A stretch of DNA of 8,918 nt from an uncultured Clostridia bacterium (GTDB lineage: Bacteria; Bacillota_A; Clostridia; TANB77; CAG-508), in contig CANQEA010000054.1 in NCBI GenBank assembly GCA_947594095.1, positions 1 to 8,918 on the forward strand, in the 5' to 3' direction. The notes under the pieces were generated by a model. It worked only from the letters and a program-made list of their open reading frames with translations, did not search any database and was not told the origin of the DNA. The position numbers and the translations under genes were made by a program. Below, in pieces: positions 7,001 through 8,918 of the stretch. Within the stretch, counting starts at the first letter, position 1; each line of letters opens with the position of its first letter.

Positions 7001-7891
7001 ATGTTTGATAATATCATTGGAAATGAAAAAGTAAAAGAAAACTTAATAAACTTAATAAAAAATGACCAGGTATCACATAGTTATTTGTTTGTTGGAATTG
7101 AGGGAATTGGTAAAAAACTATTTGCAAAAGAGCTTGCAAAAGCTGAGCTATGCTTGAAAGAAGAAAAACCATGTGACAATTGTAAGTCATGTTTAGAATT
7201 TGATTCTAATAACCATCCTGATTTTGTATTAATAGAACCTGAATATAATAGTATTAAAATAGACCAAATAAGAAAAATGCAAAAAGCTTTACTTGAAAAA
7301 CCAATTGTATCAGATAAAAAAGTATATATTATAGATAATGCAGATTGCATGACACAAGAGGCACAGAACTGTTTATTAAAGACTCTAGAAGAACCACCAG
7401 AATTTGTAATCATAATTTTAATTGGTTCTAATGAAAGTGCATTTTTAAACACTATTAAATCAAGATGTATGATTATAAAATTTAATCCAATTGAAAATGA
7501 TAAGTTAGAAACATTTTTAAAACAAAATTATGGATTAAATTCTATAGAAAGAAATATGTTAGAAGCATTTCAAGGAAGTATATCTAAAGCGATTTTAATA
7601 AAAGACAAAAAAGAAGATTATGAAAATATCTATTATCTAATTGAAAATTTAGAAAATGGTAATTTACTAGATACTATTTCAAATGCAGACTTGATTTATA
7701 AGTCAAAAGATAATATAATGGATTTGTTAGAATATATGAATTTATTATTACTTACAAAAGCAAAAACCGATTTTAAGTATGCAAATTGTATAGAAATTAT
7801 AGAAAATACTAAAAAAAGGTTGAAACAAAATTCAAATTATGATATGACAATAGATAATATGTTATTTCATATATGGGAGGAAGTAAATTGA
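7001..7891 (+). CDS. holB: DNA polymerase III delta' subunit (clamp loader)
   Basis: AAA+ family delta' subunit, which works with delta and tau/gamma to load the beta sliding clamp during replication. The N terminus reads FDNIIGNEKVKENL, typical of clamp-loader subunits. A P-loop-like GIEGIGKK lies at 32-39; the residue after GK is Lys rather than Thr/Ser, in keeping with delta' not being an active ATPase. A zinc-binding cysteine cluster follows (C51, C58, C61, C64). EAQNCLLKTLEEPP at about 120-133 and the SRC motif at 154-156 (sensor/trans-acting arginine finger) are diagnostic. The 296-residue length is slightly short for the family. AAAGGA at 6987-6992 overlaps the lepB stop and is 8 bases from ATG 7001. 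The gene overlaps ricT by 4 bases, and the holB-ricT order is also found in Bacillus subtilis (holB-yaaT). The C-terminal third is weakly conserved, as usual. Confidence 0.94.
   Translation: MFDNIIGNEKVKENLINLIKNDQVSHSYLFVGIEGIGKKLFAKELAKAELCLKEEKPCDNCKSCLEFDSNNHPDFVLIEPEYNSIKIDQIRKMQKALLEKPIVSDKKVYIIDNADCMTQEAQNCLLKTLEEPPEFVIIILIGSNESAFLNTIKSRCMIIKFNPIENDKLETFLKQNYGLNSIERNMLEAFQGSISKAILIKDKKEDYENIYYLIENLENGNLLDTISNADLIYKSKDNIMDLLEYMNLLLLTKAKTDFKYANCIEIIENTKKRLKQNSNYDMTIDNMLFHIWEEVN
7875..7880 (+). promoter_or_regulatory. Shine-Dalgarno site deciding the ricT start
   Basis: GGGAGG lies inside the end of holB, 7 bases before the TTG at 7888. The in-frame ATG at 7873 overlaps this site itself and has no ribosome binding site at a proper distance. 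The TTG at 7888-7890 overlaps the holB TGA stop at 7889-7891 as TTGA, a classic translational coupling arrangement. Confidence 0.7.
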
Positions 7892-8796
7892 AAAACATAA
7901 TAGGGGTTAGATTTAAAAAGCTAGGTAAAATATATTTTTTCAATCCTAAAGGACTTAGAGTAAGAAAAGGTGACAATGTTATAGTTGAAACTGCTCAAGG
8001 AGAAGAATATGGAGAAGTCATGATTCCAAACCGTTTAGTTGAAGATGATAAAATTGTCTTACTTTTAAAAAAGATAATTAGAATTGCAAATTATAAAGAT
8101 AAAAAACATTATGAAGAATGCAGAAAAATAGAAAAAGAAGCTTTCAAAATCTGTGAACAAAAAATAAAAGAGCATAAATTAGTTATGACTCTTAGAGATG
8201 TTGAATATAAATTTGATAATAGTAAAATTTTATTTTACTTTACTGCAGATGGTAGAATAGATTTTAGAGATTTAGTAAAAGATTTAGCAGCAATATACAA
8301 AACTAGAATTGAATTGAGGCAAATAGGAGTAAGAGATGAAGTAAAAAGAATAGGTGGAAATGGAGTTTGTGGCAGAGAACTTTGTTGTTGTAGCTTCTTA
8401 AGTGATTTTGAGCCAGTATCTATTAAAATGGCAAAAGAACAAAATGTATCATTAAATCCATCTAAAATATCAGGTAACTGTGGTAGATTAATGTGTTGTT
8501 TGAAATATGAAAGTGATGTATATGAAGAAAAACTAAAAAAACTACCAAATCTAGGTTCTATTGTTAAGACAGAAGATGGGGAAGGAGAAATTGATGCAAT
8601 AGAAACATTAAAAGAAGTAGTTAGAGTAAAAATAAAAAATAATGATGGAGATGGATATACATACAAAAAATATAATGTAGCAGATATCAAAGTTATAAAA
8701 GATAATGGAAATAAAGTAGTAGATAAAGAAGAATTAGAACATAAAGAAGAATTGGAAGAACTAGAAGAATTAGAAAAATTAGATATTAATTCATAA
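7888..8796 (+). CDS. ricT: RicT/YaaT-family PSP1-domain protein
   Basis: Member of the PSP1 C-terminal domain family. In B. subtilis, RicT (YaaT) forms the Fe-S containing RicA-RicF-RicT complex, which directs RNase Y to maturation of specific mRNAs and affects sporulation, competence and biofilm. Translation from TTG 7888 gives 302 residues. The N-terminal part (KNIIGVRFKKLGKIYFF, then the GDNVIVETAQGEEYGEV region) matches the family. The cysteine core has C161, C166, C167, C168 in CGRELCCC and C198, C203, C204 in CGRLMCC; these are the likely cluster ligands. The final 22 residues (281-302) are a Glu/Leu-rich tail. The start is set by GGGAGG and overlaps the holB stop. RicA and RicF partners are not in the window. 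The family assignment is firm; the RNA-processing role is inferred from B. subtilis. Confidence 0.9.
   Translation: MKNIIGVRFKKLGKIYFFNPKGLRVRKGDNVIVETAQGEEYGEVMIPNRLVEDDKIVLLLKKIIRIANYKDKKHYEECRKIEKEAFKICEQKIKEHKLVMTLRDVEYKFDNSKILFYFTADGRIDFRDLVKDLAAIYKTRIELRQIGVRDEVKRIGGNGVCGRELCCCSFLSDFEPVSIKMAKEQNVSLNPSKISGNCGRLMCCLKYESDVYEEKLKKLPNLGSIVKTEDGEGEIDAIETLKEVVRVKIKNNDGDGYTYKKYNVADIKVIKDNGNKVVDKEELEHKEELEELEELEKLDINS
8728..8784 (+). repeat. Low-complexity GAA/TTA-rich stretch coding an EEL-type tail of RicT
   Basis: Codons for EEL or a close variant recur every nine bases (EELEHK, EELEELEELEKL). The protein segment would be a strongly acidic helix. It may be a product of slippage within purine-rich DNA, and its length probably varies between relatives. 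Confidence 0.55.
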
Positions 8797-8816
8797 GAAA
8801 TAATGGATAAAGTTTG

Positions 8817-8825
8817 AGGAGGTGA
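8817..8825 (+). promoter_or_regulatory. Full-length Shine-Dalgarno site of the ferredoxin gene
   Basis: AGGAGGTGA is complementary to nine bases of the usual 16S rRNA 3' end and ends 7 bases before ATG 8833. It is the strongest ribosome binding site in the window, fitting an abundant small protein. Confidence 0.75.
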
Positions 8826-8832
8826 AATAGAA

Positions 8833-8918
8833 ATGGCATATAAAATAACAGAAAAATGTATATCATGTGGAGCATGTGCAGCAGAATGTCCAGTTGGATG
8901 CATATCACAAGGTGATGA
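8833..8918 (+). CDS. Ferredoxin with 4Fe-4S motif, partial (3' end outside window)
   Basis: Only 28 codons are present before the window ends. They read MAYKITEKC and then ISCGACAAECPVGC. C9, C12, C15 and C19-P20 form the CxxCxxCxxxCP motif of bacterial 2[4Fe-4S] ferredoxins, small cytoplasmic electron carriers that pass electrons from pyruvate:ferredoxin oxidoreductase to hydrogenases and other enzymes in anaerobes. An additional C23 occupies a position that is usually Ala in clostridial ferredoxins (PVNAIS-like segment). The gene starts 36 bases after ricT, on the same strand, with a perfect ribosome binding site. It could be a stand-alone ferredoxin of about 55-60 residues or the N-terminal part of a longer Fe-S protein; the sequence shown cannot decide, though the MAYKIT beginning favours the short form. 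Confidence 0.87.
   Translation, partial: MAYKITEKCISCGACAAECPVGCISQGD

Noticed and set aside
8235..8903. A 222-codon open frame on the minus strand
   Set aside because: It is antisense to ricT and the ferredoxin start. Its Ser/Phe-rich composition is what the complement of Glu/Lys-rich coding DNA gives. No ribosome binding site or family motif is seen.
1..8918. CRISPR arrays, tRNA or rRNA genes, insertion sequences, phage or defence genes
   Set aside because: No regularly spaced repeats, tRNA-like cloverleaf words, rRNA segments, transposase motifs or terminal inverted repeats were seen; nearly all bases belong to conserved housekeeping genes.

Overview
The window is a compact AT-rich (roughly 30% GC by eye) stretch in which every gene lies on the + strand, with gaps of 3 to 36 bases or short overlaps. 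Shine-Dalgarno sites are strong (AAAGGAG, GGGAGG, AGGAGGTGA), Arg is almost always AGA, and several starts are TTG. These traits, a meso-DAP type MurE, a holB-ricT pair and a clostridial-type ferredoxin point to a low-GC Firmicute, most likely a member of the Clostridia. I cannot name a genus.

Layout: bases 1-150 are an AT-rich leader with a plausible sigma-A promoter (TATACA - 17 bases - TATAAT). Then follow murE (meso-DAP addition), mraY (lipid I synthesis), ftsW (septal SEDS glycosyltransferase) and murG (lipid II synthesis). After these come a WalK/PhoR-like sensor histidine kinase without a visible response regulator, a type I signal peptidase (lepB), the clamp-loader delta' subunit (holB), the RicT/PSP1-family protein, and the start of a 4Fe-4S ferredoxin cut by the window edge. 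No terminator separates them, so most or all may be one transcription unit. The first four genes are consecutive steps of peptidoglycan precursor synthesis and use, but murF and murD, which many dcw clusters carry here, are absent from the window.

The most notable observation is in ftsW. The reading frame breaks at the conserved SYGGTS motif near the C terminus. One surplus C at 3715-3716 turns the codons for GG into CGG CGG and leads to a stop at 3746-3748. Skipping one base restores a normal FtsW C terminus that ends at 3789-3791, just before the murG Shine-Dalgarno site. The two CGG codons created by the shift are the only in-frame CGG codons I find in the window, and the surplus C completes a perfect small inverted repeat. 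A sequencing or assembly error or a recent mutation is the simplest reading; a programmed +1 frameshift is possible but unproven.

The rest is largely conserved housekeeping. Secondary points of interest are the histidine kinase (very short outer loop, apparently half a HAMP domain, embedded in a lipid II operon), three TTG starts that are well supported by Shine-Dalgarno spacing, and small sequence oddities in LepB, MurG, RicT and the ferredoxin. I did not see a clearly new biological system.
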